From assembly GCF_030373245.1 (NCBI RefSeq), contig NZ_JAUCZF010000006.1:1-64000 (forward strand): a stretch of DNA of 64,000 bases, written 5' to 3'. Under the pieces are notes generated by a model. The model did not search any database. It had not been told where the DNA came from and saw only the letters and a list, made by a program, of their open reading frames with translations. Source of the stretch: Hydrogenophaga sp. (lineage in GTDB: Bacteria; Pseudomonadota; Gammaproteobacteria; Burkholderiales; Burkholderiaceae_C). Made by a program: the position numbers and the translations under genes. Positions 1 through 8,004 of the stretch are shown here, in pieces (positions within the stretch are counted from its first letter, which is position 1; each line of letters opens with the position of its first letter).

Positions 1-74
1 GGGCCGCCCCAAGGCAGGCCCAGCCCCCTCGGGGGGCAGCGACCCGCGAAGCGGCGGAACGTGGGGGCTCGTGC
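1..74. repeat. Dispersed GC-rich palindromic repeat, copy 1
   Basis: This copy lies directly downstream of rodA and is cut by the window edge. Its core is a G/C palindrome (CCCCCTCGGGGGG) followed by GCAGCGACCCGCG. The same order of blocks recurs near 56240-56300 inside the ABC exporter gene, and related cores occur at seven other places. No coding function is visible. It may act as a terminator-like hairpin for rodA, but that is inference. Confidence 0.7.
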
Positions 75-1229
75 TCAAGATTGCATCAGCCGCTTGGACT
101 TCGCAATCGACATCAGCATGCCCAGTCCCACACCGAGTGTGATCATCGCGGTGCCGCCGTAGCTCACGAAGGGCAGCGGCACGCCCACCACCGGCAGGAT
201 GCCGCTCACCATGCCCATGTTCACGAACGCGTAGACAAACACGTTGAGCGTGAGCGCGCCGGCCAGCAGCCGCGCAAACAGCGTAGGCGCATCCAGGGCG
301 ATCGCCAGGCCACGCATCACCAGAAAAATGAAGGCCAGCATCAGGCCCAGGGTGCCCAGCAGACCAAACTCTTCCGAGAAGGCGGCGTAGATGAAGTCGG
401 TGGTGCGCTCTGGAATGAACTCCAGGTGTGTCTGCGTGCCCTGCATGAAACCTTTGCCCCAGACACCACCCGAGCCGATCGCGATCATGCCCTGGATGAT
501 GTGAAACCCTTTGCCCAGCGGGTCTTTGGAGGGATCGAGCAGCGTGCACACGCGCTGACGCTGGTACTCGCGCAGCACATGCCAGTCCACGTCGGGCGCG
601 CACCAGCTCGGCTCCATGATGATCAGCGTGATGATGCCGAGCACGCCGAGCACCACCGGAGGCACGATGATCTTCCAGCTCAGTCCGGCAAAAAAGATCA
701 CAAACAAACCCGAGGCGACCACCAGCAAGGTGGTGCCCAGATCGGGCTGTTTGAGGATCAGCGCGGCGGGCACGGCCAGCAGCAGCAGCGCCACCGCAAA
801 GTCGAGCGACTTGAGCTGCCCCTCGCGGCGCTGAAACCACCAGGCCAACATCAAAGGCATGGCAATCTTCATGAGCTCACTTGGCTGGATCACCAGGCCC
901 ACATTGAGCCAGCGCTGAGAGCCTTTTTTCTCGATGCCAAACAGAAAGACCGCGATCAGCAGCACCACCCCGATGGTGTACACGGGTACGGCCAGCGACA
1001 TCAACCGCTGCGGCGGCACCTGCGCCACGATGAACATCACGGCTGCCGCCAGCAGCATGTTGCGCCCATGGCTGGTGAAGCGCGTGCCGTGGTCAAAGCC
1101 CACCGAGTACATCGTGATCAGGCCGATGCCCGCCAGCAGCAGCACGGCGACAAACAGCGGCCCGTCAAATCCTTGAAAGATCGGGGCAACGCGCTGCAGC
1201 AGCGTGGGTTTGTCAAAAACGACGGCCAT
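75..1229 (-). CDS. rodA: Peptidoglycan polymerase RodA (SEDS family)
   Basis: RodA is the SEDS-family glycosyltransferase of the elongasome. It polymerises lipid II along the side wall in partnership with PBP2. The 384-residue protein has about ten hydrophobic helices. It carries the SEDS landmarks LNVGLVIQPSELMKIAMP, KQPDLGTTLL, the loop ERTTDFIYAAFSEEFG, and the C-terminal VGVPLPFVSYGGTAM. Length and motifs fit RodA better than FtsW, and a separate ftsW lies in the dcw cluster at 19833-21089. The start at 1229 faces the divergent esterase gene. Partner genes (mrdA, mreBCD) would lie beyond the left edge and cannot be seen. Confidence 0.95.
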   Translation of the reverse strand: MAVVFDKPTLLQRVAPIFQGFDGPLFVAVLLLAGIGLITMYSVGFDHGTRFTSHGRNMLLAAAVMFIVAQVPPQRLMSLAVPVYTIGVVLLIAVFLFGIEKKGSQRWLNVGLVIQPSELMKIAMPLMLAWWFQRREGQLKSLDFAVALLLLAVPAALILKQPDLGTTLLVVASGLFVIFFAGLSWKIIVPPVVLGVLGIITLIIMEPSWCAPDVDWHVLREYQRQRVCTLLDPSKDPLGKGFHIIQGMIAIGSGGVWGKGFMQGTQTHLEFIPERTTDFIYAAFSEEFGLLGTLGLMLAFIFLVMRGLAIALDAPTLFARLLAGALTLNVFVYAFVNMGMVSGILPVVGVPLPFVSYGGTAMITLGVGLGMLMSIAKSKRLMQS

Positions 1230-1248
1230 GCAGAATTATCCTTCGCCC

Positions 1249-1887
1249 ATGACCACCTCGCCACACCAGCGCCCAGCGCCCCGCACCACCCACCTGCTCT
1301 ACCTGCATGGGTTCCGGTCATCTCCCCAGTCGATGAAGGCGCAGAAGGTGGCGGCGCGGGTGGCCGCGCATCACCCGGGAGTGACCTGGTCGTGCCCTCA
1401 GCTTCTGCCCTCTCCCCACGCGGCCATGACCCTTCTGCAGCAGAGCGTTCAGGACTGGCCAAAAGCGCAGATGGTTGTCGTGGGGTCTTCGCTCGGGGGC
1501 TTCTATGCGCGCTGGCTGTCGTTGCGCCTGGGCTGCCGGACCGGTTTGCTCAATCCGGCGGTGTTTCCCGCCCGCGACCTGGCCAAATACATCGGCGAGC
1601 AGACCAGCTGGCACAACCCGAGCGACACCTTTCACTTCCGCCCCGAGTTCGTCGAGCAGCTGCGCTTGCTGGAAGCCGACATTGACCGCGAATCCAGCCG
1701 GCAAGCCACCGCGCCCAACGATCTGTTCGCCATCATCGCAAAGGGCGACGAGGTGCTGGACTGGCGCGAGATGCAGACTTTCTGCCAGGGCGGCGCGCTG
1801 CGGCTGCTGCCCGGCAGCGATCACGCCATCAGCGACTTTGACGAGCACATCGACGCCTTGTTCGATTTCCTGCAGTTGGCGGGCTGA
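1249..1887 (+). CDS. YqiA/YcfP-family alpha/beta hydrolase
   Basis: A 212-residue serine hydrolase of the YqiA-like esterase family. The strand LLYLHGFRSSPQS is the oxyanion-hole region near the N-terminus. The nucleophile elbow GSSLGGFYA follows, and the acid and base lie in KGDEVLDWREM and PGSDHAISDF. It is cytoplasmic, with no signal peptide. The ATG at 1249 is preferred because the ATG at 1228 overlaps the divergent rodA start. The physiological substrate is unknown; E. coli YqiA hydrolyses short acyl esters in vitro. Confidence 0.85.
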   Translation: MTTSPHQRPAPRTTHLLYLHGFRSSPQSMKAQKVAARVAAHHPGVTWSCPQLLPSPHAAMTLLQQSVQDWPKAQMVVVGSSLGGFYARWLSLRLGCRTGLLNPAVFPARDLAKYIGEQTSWHNPSDTFHFRPEFVEQLRLLEADIDRESSRQATAPNDLFAIIAKGDEVLDWREMQTFCQGGALRLLPGSDHAISDFDEHIDALFDFLQLAG

Positions 1888-1926
1888 TTCCAGGACCGTC
1901 GCAGGCCGCGTGGGACAATCCCGCCC

Positions 1927-3990
1927 ATGCACATTCTGTTCGACGATGCCGGGAAATTGCTGACCGGCCGCCTCATGTCCGAAGCCGAGAGCTCTCTTCA
2001 GGTGGAGCTGGATTCGGGCAAACGGGTGAAGGTGAAGTCCGCCAACGCCTTGCTGCGTTTCGAGAAACCCGCTCCGGCCGAGCTGATGCCGGCCGCCACC
2101 GCGCTGGCCGACACCCTGGAGCTGGAACTGGCCTACGAATTTGCGCCCGAGGACGAGTTCGGCTTTGCTGACCTCGCGCGTGAGTATTTCAGCGACCGGG
2201 CCACCACCACCGAGCAGGTCGCTGCCCTGCTCTGCCTGCAGGGTGCGCCTCACTACTTCCGCCGAGCCGGCAAGGGTCGCTACAAGAAGGCGCCGCCCGA
2301 GATCCTGGCGCAGGCGCTGGCGGCGATCGAAAAAAAGCAGCAGGTGCAGGCACAGATCGAGGTCTGGGCGACCGAGCTGGCAGCCGGCGTCTGCCCGGCG
2401 CCGGTGCGCGAGCAGTTGTACAAGATTCTTTTCAAACCCGACAAGAACGCACCCGAGTACAAGGCGGTGGTCGAGGCCGCGCGCGGCAGCCATGTCGCAC
2501 CTCTGGTCCTGCTGGAGAAGGCGGGCGCCATCAGCAGCGCCTACCAGTTCCACTGGCAGCGTTTCTTGTTCGACCAGTTCCCTAAGGGCACAAGCTTCCC
2601 GCCGCTGCAGGCGCCCGCCATTGCCGAGGAGCTACCGCTCGCGGCCGTGCAGGCGTTTTCCATCGACGATTCCCACACCACCGAAATCGACGACGCCCTC
2701 TCCGTGCAAGGCCTGGGCAGCGGCACGGTCACCCTGGGTATCCACATCGCGGCACCGGGCCTGGCGATCCAGCCCGACAGCGAGATCGACAGCGTGGCGC
2801 GCCACCGCATGTCCACCGTCTACATGCCGGGTCACAAGATCACCATGCTGCCCGACGCCGTGGTGCAGGCCTACACCCTGGTGGCTGGTCGCGACTGTCC
2901 TGCGGTGTCGCTCTACGCCACACTCGACGAAGCCACCCTGGAGATCACCGAAACCCGCACTCAGCTGGAGCGGGTGCCGATCGCACTCAATTTGCGGCAC
3001 GACCAGCTGGACGCGGTGATCACCGAGTCCTGGCTCTTCGGAGAAACCTCGGCCGAGCCCGTGGCCGCCGACATCGCAGCCCTGCAGCCACAGCTGGCCT
3101 TTCTGTGGCGCCTGGCGCGTCACCTCAAGGCCCAGCGCGAAGTGGTGCGCGGCAAGCCAGAGACGTTCAACCGGCCCGACTACAGCTTCAAACTGCAGGG
3201 CGTGACGGGCGACGAGCCCGATGGCAGCGAAACCGTGGTGATCGGCACGCGCCAGCGCGGCGCCCCGCTCGACCTGATGGTGGCCGAGGCCATGATCCTG
3301 GCCAACAGCACCTGGGGACAGTGGCTGGCGGCGTGCGGCGTGCCCGGCATCTACCGCAGCCAGGCGAGTCTGGCGCCCGGCGTCAAGGTGCGCATGGGCA
3401 CCAAGGCCCAGCCGCACGCCGGCATCGGCGTGCCAGCCTATGCCTGGAGCACCTCGCCGCTGCGCCGCTATGTGGATCTGGTCAACCAGTGGCAGATCAT
3501 TGCCTGCGCGCGCCACGGCAACACCGCGGCGCTGGCCGCGCCATTCAAACCCAAGGACGCCAACCTGTTTGCCGTCATCAGCGCGTTTGACGCCGCCTAC
3601 ACCGCGTACAACGGCTTCCAGAACGGCATGGAGCGCTACTGGACGCTCAAGCACCTGCAGCAGGCCCAGATCGGTGAGCTCACCGCCACCCTGTTCAAGG
3701 ACAACCTGGTGCGCGCCGACACGCTGCCGCTGGTGTTGCCGGTGATGGGCGCCGAGGGCCTGCCGCGCGGCGCGCATGTGCGCGTGCGCCTGGGTGCCAT
3801 CGACGAGATCACACTGGACATCTCGGGCACCGTGATTGAGCGGATCGACCAGCCGGTGGACGACACCACCGAGGACGACAGCGGCGAGGATGACGATGCG
3901 CTGGCCAGTCCGCTGGCGCTGGCGATCAACCTCGACGAATCGGTCGATGACGCGGCGCAAGCCGGCGCAGCAGCCCCGGCAGGCGGCTGA
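1927..3990 (+). CDS. RNB-domain exoribonuclease (RNase II/R type)
   Basis: A 687-residue 3'-5' exoribonuclease of the RNase II superfamily. The catalytic RNB domain begins with FSIDDSHTTEIDDALSV, where the clustered aspartates bind the two magnesium ions. The C-terminal part contains the typical YAWSTSPLRRYVDLVNQWQ. The N-terminal ~250 residues hold a winged-helix/OB-like region, and a short acidic tail (DDTTEDDSGEDDDA) closes the protein. It is shorter than E. coli RNase R and lacks an obvious basic S1 tail, so RNase II-like activity is the safer reading. The downstream tonB-like gene starts 22 bp after its stop. Confidence 0.9.
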   Translation: MHILFDDAGKLLTGRLMSEAESSLQVELDSGKRVKVKSANALLRFEKPAPAELMPAATALADTLELELAYEFAPEDEFGFADLAREYFSDRATTTEQVAALLCLQGAPHYFRRAGKGRYKKAPPEILAQALAAIEKKQQVQAQIEVWATELAAGVCPAPVREQLYKILFKPDKNAPEYKAVVEAARGSHVAPLVLLEKAGAISSAYQFHWQRFLFDQFPKGTSFPPLQAPAIAEELPLAAVQAFSIDDSHTTEIDDALSVQGLGSGTVTLGIHIAAPGLAIQPDSEIDSVARHRMSTVYMPGHKITMLPDAVVQAYTLVAGRDCPAVSLYATLDEATLEITETRTQLERVPIALNLRHDQLDAVITESWLFGETSAEPVAADIAALQPQLAFLWRLARHLKAQREVVRGKPETFNRPDYSFKLQGVTGDEPDGSETVVIGTRQRGAPLDLMVAEAMILANSTWGQWLAACGVPGIYRSQASLAPGVKVRMGTKAQPHAGIGVPAYAWSTSPLRRYVDLVNQWQIIACARHGNTAALAAPFKPKDANLFAVISAFDAAYTAYNGFQNGMERYWTLKHLQQAQIGELTATLFKDNLVRADTLPLVLPVMGAEGLPRGAHVRVRLGAIDEITLDISGTVIERIDQPVDDTTEDDSGEDDDALASPLALAINLDESVDDAAQAGAAAPAGG

Positions 3991-4012
3991 GCCAGCAGGG
4001 ATAATCGGCGCC

Positions 4013-4879
4013 GTGAAGTCCGTCCTTGCTTCCCTGAAGGCCCTGAGCACCCTGCAGCTCGCGCTGGGCGTTTCGGTGGCGCTGCACGCCGCCCTGCTCA
4101 CGGTGCGCTTTGTGAATCCGGAAGGCTTCAACAGGGTGTTTCAGGACACGCCGCTGGAGGTCATCCTGGTCAATGCCAAGAGCGACGAGCGCCCCGACAA
4201 GGCGATGGCCATCGCCCAGGCTTCGCTCGCCGGCGGCGGCGAGGCGGACAAGGGCCGCGCCACCTCGCCGCTGCCCCCCACACCCAATGCCCGCCTGGGT
4301 GACACTGCAGACGAAGACGAACGCCAGATCGAGGCCCTCAAGCAGCAACAGAACCAGATCCTGGCCCAGGTGCGCAAACAGCTGGCCTCGATGCCACCGT
4401 CCGACCTGGAGGCGGTCAACCCGAGCCCCCAGCTGGTGGAGCGCGAGGCGCGCCGCAAAGCCCTGGTGAAAATCCTGGCCGAGATCGAAAAGCGCATCAA
4501 CGAAGAGAACGCGCGGCCCAAGAAGCGCTACATCAGCCCGGCGACGCGCGAAGCCGTCTACGCCATCTACTACGACGATCTGCGCCGCCGCATCGAAGAC
4601 CGCGGTACCACCAACTTCCCCGAGGCCGCCGGACGCAAGCTCTACGGTGAGCTGACGATGATCATCACCGTCAATTTCACCGGCGATGTGCTGCACACCG
4701 AGGTTGTGCAATCCTCAGGCCAGGCGGTGCTCGACCGCCGCGCCCAGGCGATCGTGCGCAGCCTCAACTTCGACCGCTTCAGCGACGCCATGCGGCGCCA
4801 GGCCGATCAGATCGTGGTCGTCTCGCGCTTTCGCTTCACGCGCGACGCCACGCTGCAAACCCAGATGACCGGCCAATGA
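4013..4879 (+). CDS. TonB-like energy-transducer protein
   Basis: A 288-residue protein with one N-terminal membrane anchor (LQLALGVSVALHAALLTVRF). A periplasmic charged, helical linker rich in Q, E and K follows, then a C-terminal TonB-type domain (YGELTMIITVNFTGDVLHTE, then VVVSRFRFTRD). The reading frame is open from 3836, inside the RNB gene. The GTG at 4013 is chosen because it sits just after the upstream stop and puts the membrane helix near the N-terminus. No exbB/exbD genes are adjacent. The stop overlaps the mtgA start (ATGA), so the two genes are probably coupled. Classical siderophore TonB function is not established. Confidence 0.75.
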   Translation: MKSVLASLKALSTLQLALGVSVALHAALLTVRFVNPEGFNRVFQDTPLEVILVNAKSDERPDKAMAIAQASLAGGGEADKGRATSPLPPTPNARLGDTADEDERQIEALKQQQNQILAQVRKQLASMPPSDLEAVNPSPQLVEREARRKALVKILAEIEKRINEENARPKKRYISPATREAVYAIYYDDLRRRIEDRGTTNFPEAAGRKLYGELTMIITVNFTGDVLHTEVVQSSGQAVLDRRAQAIVRSLNFDRFSDAMRRQADQIVVVSRFRFTRDATLQTQMTGQ

Positions 4880-5661
4880 GAGCGTTTGGCCGCTGGTTGC
4901 TCTGGATGCTGCTGGCCGGCATCGCGCTGCAGCTGTTTTTTCTGTTTCGCATCGCGCTGATGACGGTGGTCGATCCGCAGAGCACCGCCTTCATGCGCTC
5001 GGAAGCCTGGCGCGTGGCACACCAGAGCCTGACCACCGAAAAGACCTGGCGCTGGTCGGCCACCTGGGTGGATGATGACCAGATCAGCCCCCAGCTCAAG
5101 CGCGCAGTGATGGCCTCGGAAGACGCCGGCTTTGCCGAACACGGCGGGGTCGACTGGGAGGCGCTGCAGTCGGCCTGGCAGAAAAACGAACGGCGCCAGG
5201 CGCAGGCAGAGAAACGGGTCGAGCAAATCGAGCGCCGGCTGGCCAAGCAGCCCGATGCGGCCGAGGCTGCGCTCAAGGCGATCAAACCGCCCAAAATCGT
5301 CGGCGGCTCGACCATCACCCAGCAGCTGGCGAAAAACCTGCTGCTCTCGGGTGAGCGCAACCTGTTGCGCAAGGGTCAGGAGCTGGTGCTCTCGCTCATG
5401 CTCGAAGCGCTGCTGTCCAAACAGCGCATCCTGGAGATCTACCTCAACAGCGTGGAATGGGGCGAAGGGGTTTTTGGCGCCGAGGCCGCTGCCCAGCGTT
5501 ACTTCAAAAAGCCGGCGGCGAAACTCAGCGCCTATGAAGCGGCGCGGCTGGCGGTCATGCTGCCAAGCCCGAAGTTCTTCGAGACCCGCCAGGGCTCAGC
5601 CTACCTCGCCCGTCGCACCAACACCATCGTCGCGCGCATGGGAGCGGTGAGTCTTCCATGA
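4876..5661 (+). CDS. mtgA: Monofunctional peptidoglycan glycosyltransferase MtgA
   Basis: A 261-residue membrane-anchored GT51 glycosyltransferase that polymerises lipid II into glycan strands without a transpeptidase domain. One N-terminal transmembrane helix is visible. The catalytic region has RAVMASEDAGFAEHGGVDW (catalytic Glu in EDAGF), then GGSTITQQLAKNL and EIYLNSVEWGEGVFG. Between the first two motifs is a charged helical insert of roughly 35 residues (KNERRQAQAEKRVEQIERR) that E. coli MtgA lacks. The start overlaps the preceding stop. Confidence 0.93.
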   Translation: MRAFGRWLLWMLLAGIALQLFFLFRIALMTVVDPQSTAFMRSEAWRVAHQSLTTEKTWRWSATWVDDDQISPQLKRAVMASEDAGFAEHGGVDWEALQSAWQKNERRQAQAEKRVEQIERRLAKQPDAAEAALKAIKPPKIVGGSTITQQLAKNLLLSGERNLLRKGQELVLSLMLEALLSKQRILEIYLNSVEWGEGVFGAEAAAQRYFKKPAAKLSAYEAARLAVMLPSPKFFETRQGSAYLARRTNTIVARMGAVSLP

Positions 5662-5676
5662 CCTTGGTAGACGCAA

Positions 5677-5765
5677 GCCCCCCCTGCGTCGCTTCGCGCC
5701 TTCCCACGCGCAAGGGAGAACGACACCTGCGGCCGGGCGAAGCCCGTTCTGTGGTGTCTCTGAAG
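5677..5765. repeat. Dispersed GC-rich repeat, copy 2 (degenerate)
   Basis: The gap between mtgA and the acyltransferase holds CCCCCCTGCGTCGCTTCGCG, then a palindrome based on CGCAAGGGAG and GGCCGGGCGAAGCCCG. The block order matches copies at 55487, 61703 and 62947. The core palindrome is imperfect, so this may be an older copy. Confidence 0.6.
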
Positions 5766-5824
5766 GGAGGCATTTCGCGCCTCGACTGCGTGTGGATGCG
5801 CTGGTTTTTGGTGCGGGCGCGCTC

Positions 5825-6442
5825 ATGAACCTGCGCGCCAAGGCGATGAGTCTGTTTCTGCTGGGGCTCGTGCGCTTGCTCACCGGCGCGCAGGCGCGCT
5901 GGCACGGCTGCCCGCCCAAGGCCGAACAGCGCATCTATTTTGCCAACCACCAGAGCCACGCCGACCTGGTGCTGATCTGGGCGGCCTTGCCGCAGGAGCT
6001 GCGAAGCATCACTCGACCGATCGCGGCACGCGACTACTGGACCACTTCGAACCTGAAGCGGTTCATCACCACCGAGGTGTTCAACGCGGTCTACGTGGAG
6101 CGCGAGCGCAAAGGCGATGAGGATCCACTGCAACCGCTGATCGACGCGCTGGAAAGCGGCGACTCGCTGATCCTGTTTCCCGAAGGCACGCGGGGTTTTG
6201 CAGAAGATCCGCAACCGTTCAAGTCAGGTCTGTACAACCTGGCCAAGCGCTTTCCCGAGGTGGTCCTGATCCCGGCCTGGATTCACAACGTGCAGCGGGT
6301 GATGCCCAAGGGCGAGGTGGTGCCCGTCCCGGTGCTGTGCTCGGTCACGTTTGGCGAACCCATGCAGCTCGGCGCCGAGGAGCCGCGCACTGAATTTCTG
6401 GCCCGAGCGCGCGCGGCCGTGATGTCACTGCGAGACGTCTGA
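5825..6442 (+). CDS. 1-acyl-glycerol-3-phosphate acyltransferase family protein (PlsC-like)
   Basis: A 205-residue membrane-associated acyltransferase. The family motifs are clear: NHQSHAD (HX4D catalytic motif), then NAVYVERER, then LILFPEGTRG, then VVLIPAWIHNV. One N-terminal hydrophobic segment is present. The ATG at 5825 places this segment at the N-terminus; an in-frame ATG at 5792 would add 11 residues. The stop overlaps the start of the CdsA-like gene (TGATG). The pair would supply phosphatidic acid and activate it to CDP-diacylglycerol. Confidence 0.85.
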   Translation: MNLRAKAMSLFLLGLVRLLTGAQARWHGCPPKAEQRIYFANHQSHADLVLIWAALPQELRSITRPIAARDYWTTSNLKRFITTEVFNAVYVERERKGDEDPLQPLIDALESGDSLILFPEGTRGFAEDPQPFKSGLYNLAKRFPEVVLIPAWIHNVQRVMPKGEVVPVPVLCSVTFGEPMQLGAEEPRTEFLARARAAVMSLRDV

Positions 6443-7431
6443 TGCGGACCTTCCTGCGCAGCCTCACGCCGGAACAGCAGGTTGGCCTGCTGTTTGTGGG
6501 TCTTTTCGGCCTGCTGGCCATCGCCACGGTGGTGGGCGTGCTGCTGTCCTTGCGCGAGCAAAGGACGTCAGCCACCGAACCCAGCGCGCGCGCGCAGCAA
6601 CTGCAGGACTACGGGGACCTGCTGCGCAGCTCCTGGCTGATGGCACTGGTGTTCTGGGTCGGGTGGGCAGCGGGCGACGGTGTGGCCATCACGCTGTTCG
6701 GCCTGATCTCGTTCCTGGTCCTGCGCGAGTTCATCAGCCTGTCGCCGACGCGGCGCGGTGACCACCGCAGCCTGGTGCTCGCGTTTTTCCTCGTGCTGCC
6801 CATGCAGTACGCGCTGGTGTGGACCGAGCATTTTGACCTCTTCACGGTGTTCATCCCGGTTTATGTGTTCCTCGCGGTACCTGCCGTGAGTGCGCTCGGC
6901 AACGACCCGGAGCGATTCCTGGAGCGCAACGCCAAGCTGCAGTGGGGCATCATGGTGTGCGTATACGGCATGAGCCACGTACCCGCCCTGCTCATGCTCG
7001 ACTTCCCCGACTTCAGTGGCAAGACCGCCTTTCTGGTGTTTTTCCTGGTTCTCGTGGTGCAGTCCTGCATGCTGGTGCAGCATCTGACTTCGCGGCGACT
7101 GCAGCGCCCGGTGGCTCCTGCGGTGAGCGACAGTTTTCACTGGCGCAGCTGGGTTTACGGCCTGCTGGCTGGCGGACTTCTGGGCGTGCTCATGGCGGGC
7201 ATCACGCCCTTCAAGCCTCTGGCGGCGCTGGGTATGGCGCTGGTCGCCTGCATCGCCGGCTCACTGGGCCACCTGGTGATGAAAGCCATCAAGCGCGACC
7301 GTGGCGTGACCCACTGGGGCTCGGCCGGTCGCTCGGTCACCGGCGCCAGCGGTCTGCTTGACCGGGTTGACGCCCTGTGTTTCGCTGCACCGGTGTTTTT
7401 CCACTCGGTGCGCTGGACCTTCGACCTATGA
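6442..7431 (+). CDS. Phosphatidate cytidylyltransferase-like integral membrane protein (CdsA/YnbB family)
   Basis: A 329-residue protein with about eight hydrophobic helices. Its C-terminal end matches the CdsA signature in degenerate form: [14 protein letters not shown], then [18 protein letters not shown], with the metal-binding DRVD. The length and the N-terminal helix resemble the E. coli YnbB branch more than CdsA itself. It probably makes CDP-diacylglycerol from phosphatidate and CTP at the inner membrane. It overlaps the acyltransferase upstream and ruvC downstream (ATGA). Whether it is the main CDP-DAG synthase of the cell cannot be told from the window. Confidence 0.83.
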   Translation: MRTFLRSLTPEQQVGLLFVGLFGLLAIATVVGVLLSLREQRTSATEPSARAQQLQDYGDLLRSSWLMALVFWVGWAAGDGVAITLFGLISFLVLREFISLSPTRRGDHRSLVLAFFLVLPMQYALVWTEHFDLFTVFIPVYVFLAVPAVSALGNDPERFLERNAKLQWGIMVCVYGMSHVPALLMLDFPDFSGKTAFLVFFLVLVVQSCMLVQHLTSRRLQRPVAPAVSDSFHWRSWVYGLLAGGLLGVLMAGITPFKPLAALGMALVACIAGSLGHLVMKAIKRDRGVTHWGSAGRSVTGASGLLDRVDALCFAAPVFFHSVRWTFDL

Positions 7432-7976
7432 GAATCCTGGGCATCGATCCCGGTCTGCAGTGCACCGGCTTTGGCGTCATCGACACCGAAGGCGCCGAGA
7501 TGCACTACGTGGCCAGCGGCACCATCCAGACCAGTCCGAAAAACGGTGCTCTCCTGCCCGCTCGCCTGCGCATCCTGTTCGACGGCATCAACGAGGTGGT
7601 CGCGCGCTACCAGCCCGGCGTGGCGGCCTGCGAGATCGTATTCGTCAACGTCAACCCCCAGGCCACGCTGCTGCTCGGCCAAGCCCGCGGTGCCTGCCTG
7701 ACCGCGCTGGTGTCCAACGATCTGTCGGTGGCCGAATACACCGCTCTGCAGCTGAAGAAGGCGGTAGTGGGCCACGGCAAGGCCGCCAAGTCGCAGGTGC
7801 AGGAGATGGTGAAGCGCCTGCTGCGCCTTCCCGGCCTGCCGGGCCAGGATGCCGCTGATGCCCTGGGTCTGTGCATCACCCACGCGCAGGTGAGTCGCAC
7901 GGTGGCGGCGATCAACCGGGTGTCGCCTCTGCAAGCGCGCACCCACGCGGCCTACAAGGGCGGACGCCACTACTGA
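7428..7976 (+). CDS. ruvC: Holliday junction resolvase RuvC
   Basis: A 182-residue endonuclease that cuts Holliday junctions symmetrically, working with RuvAB. The N-terminal [17 protein letters not shown] carries the first catalytic Asp. [20 protein letters not shown] has the conserved Glu, and [16 protein letters not shown] supplies the last two acidic residues. The ATG at 7428 overlaps the cdsA-like stop. ruvA and ruvB are not next to it, so it stands apart from its usual partners here. Confidence 0.95.
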   Translation: MRILGIDPGLQCTGFGVIDTEGAEMHYVASGTIQTSPKNGALLPARLRILFDGINEVVARYQPGVAACEIVFVNVNPQATLLLGQARGACLTALVSNDLSVAEYTALQLKKAVVGHGKAAKSQVQEMVKRLLRLPGLPGQDAADALGLCITHAQVSRTVAAINRVSPLQARTHAAYKGGRHY

Positions 7977-7981
7977 GCCCG

Positions 7982-7998
7982 GGCCGATTGTCTCGGCC
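7982..7998. terminator. Possible hairpin between convergent ruvC and protease genes
   Basis: GGCCGA and TCGGCC form a 6-bp stem with a 5-nt loop just after the ruvC stop and before the stop of the opposing gene. There is no T-run, so intrinsic termination is uncertain. Confidence 0.35.
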
Positions 7999-8004
7999 TG
8001 AACT

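Noticed and set aside
1318..2553. 411-codon minus-strand ORF opposite the esterase and RNB genes
   Set aside because: It is a shadow of high-GC coding sequence; the plus-strand proteins have conserved catalytic motifs and this one has none.
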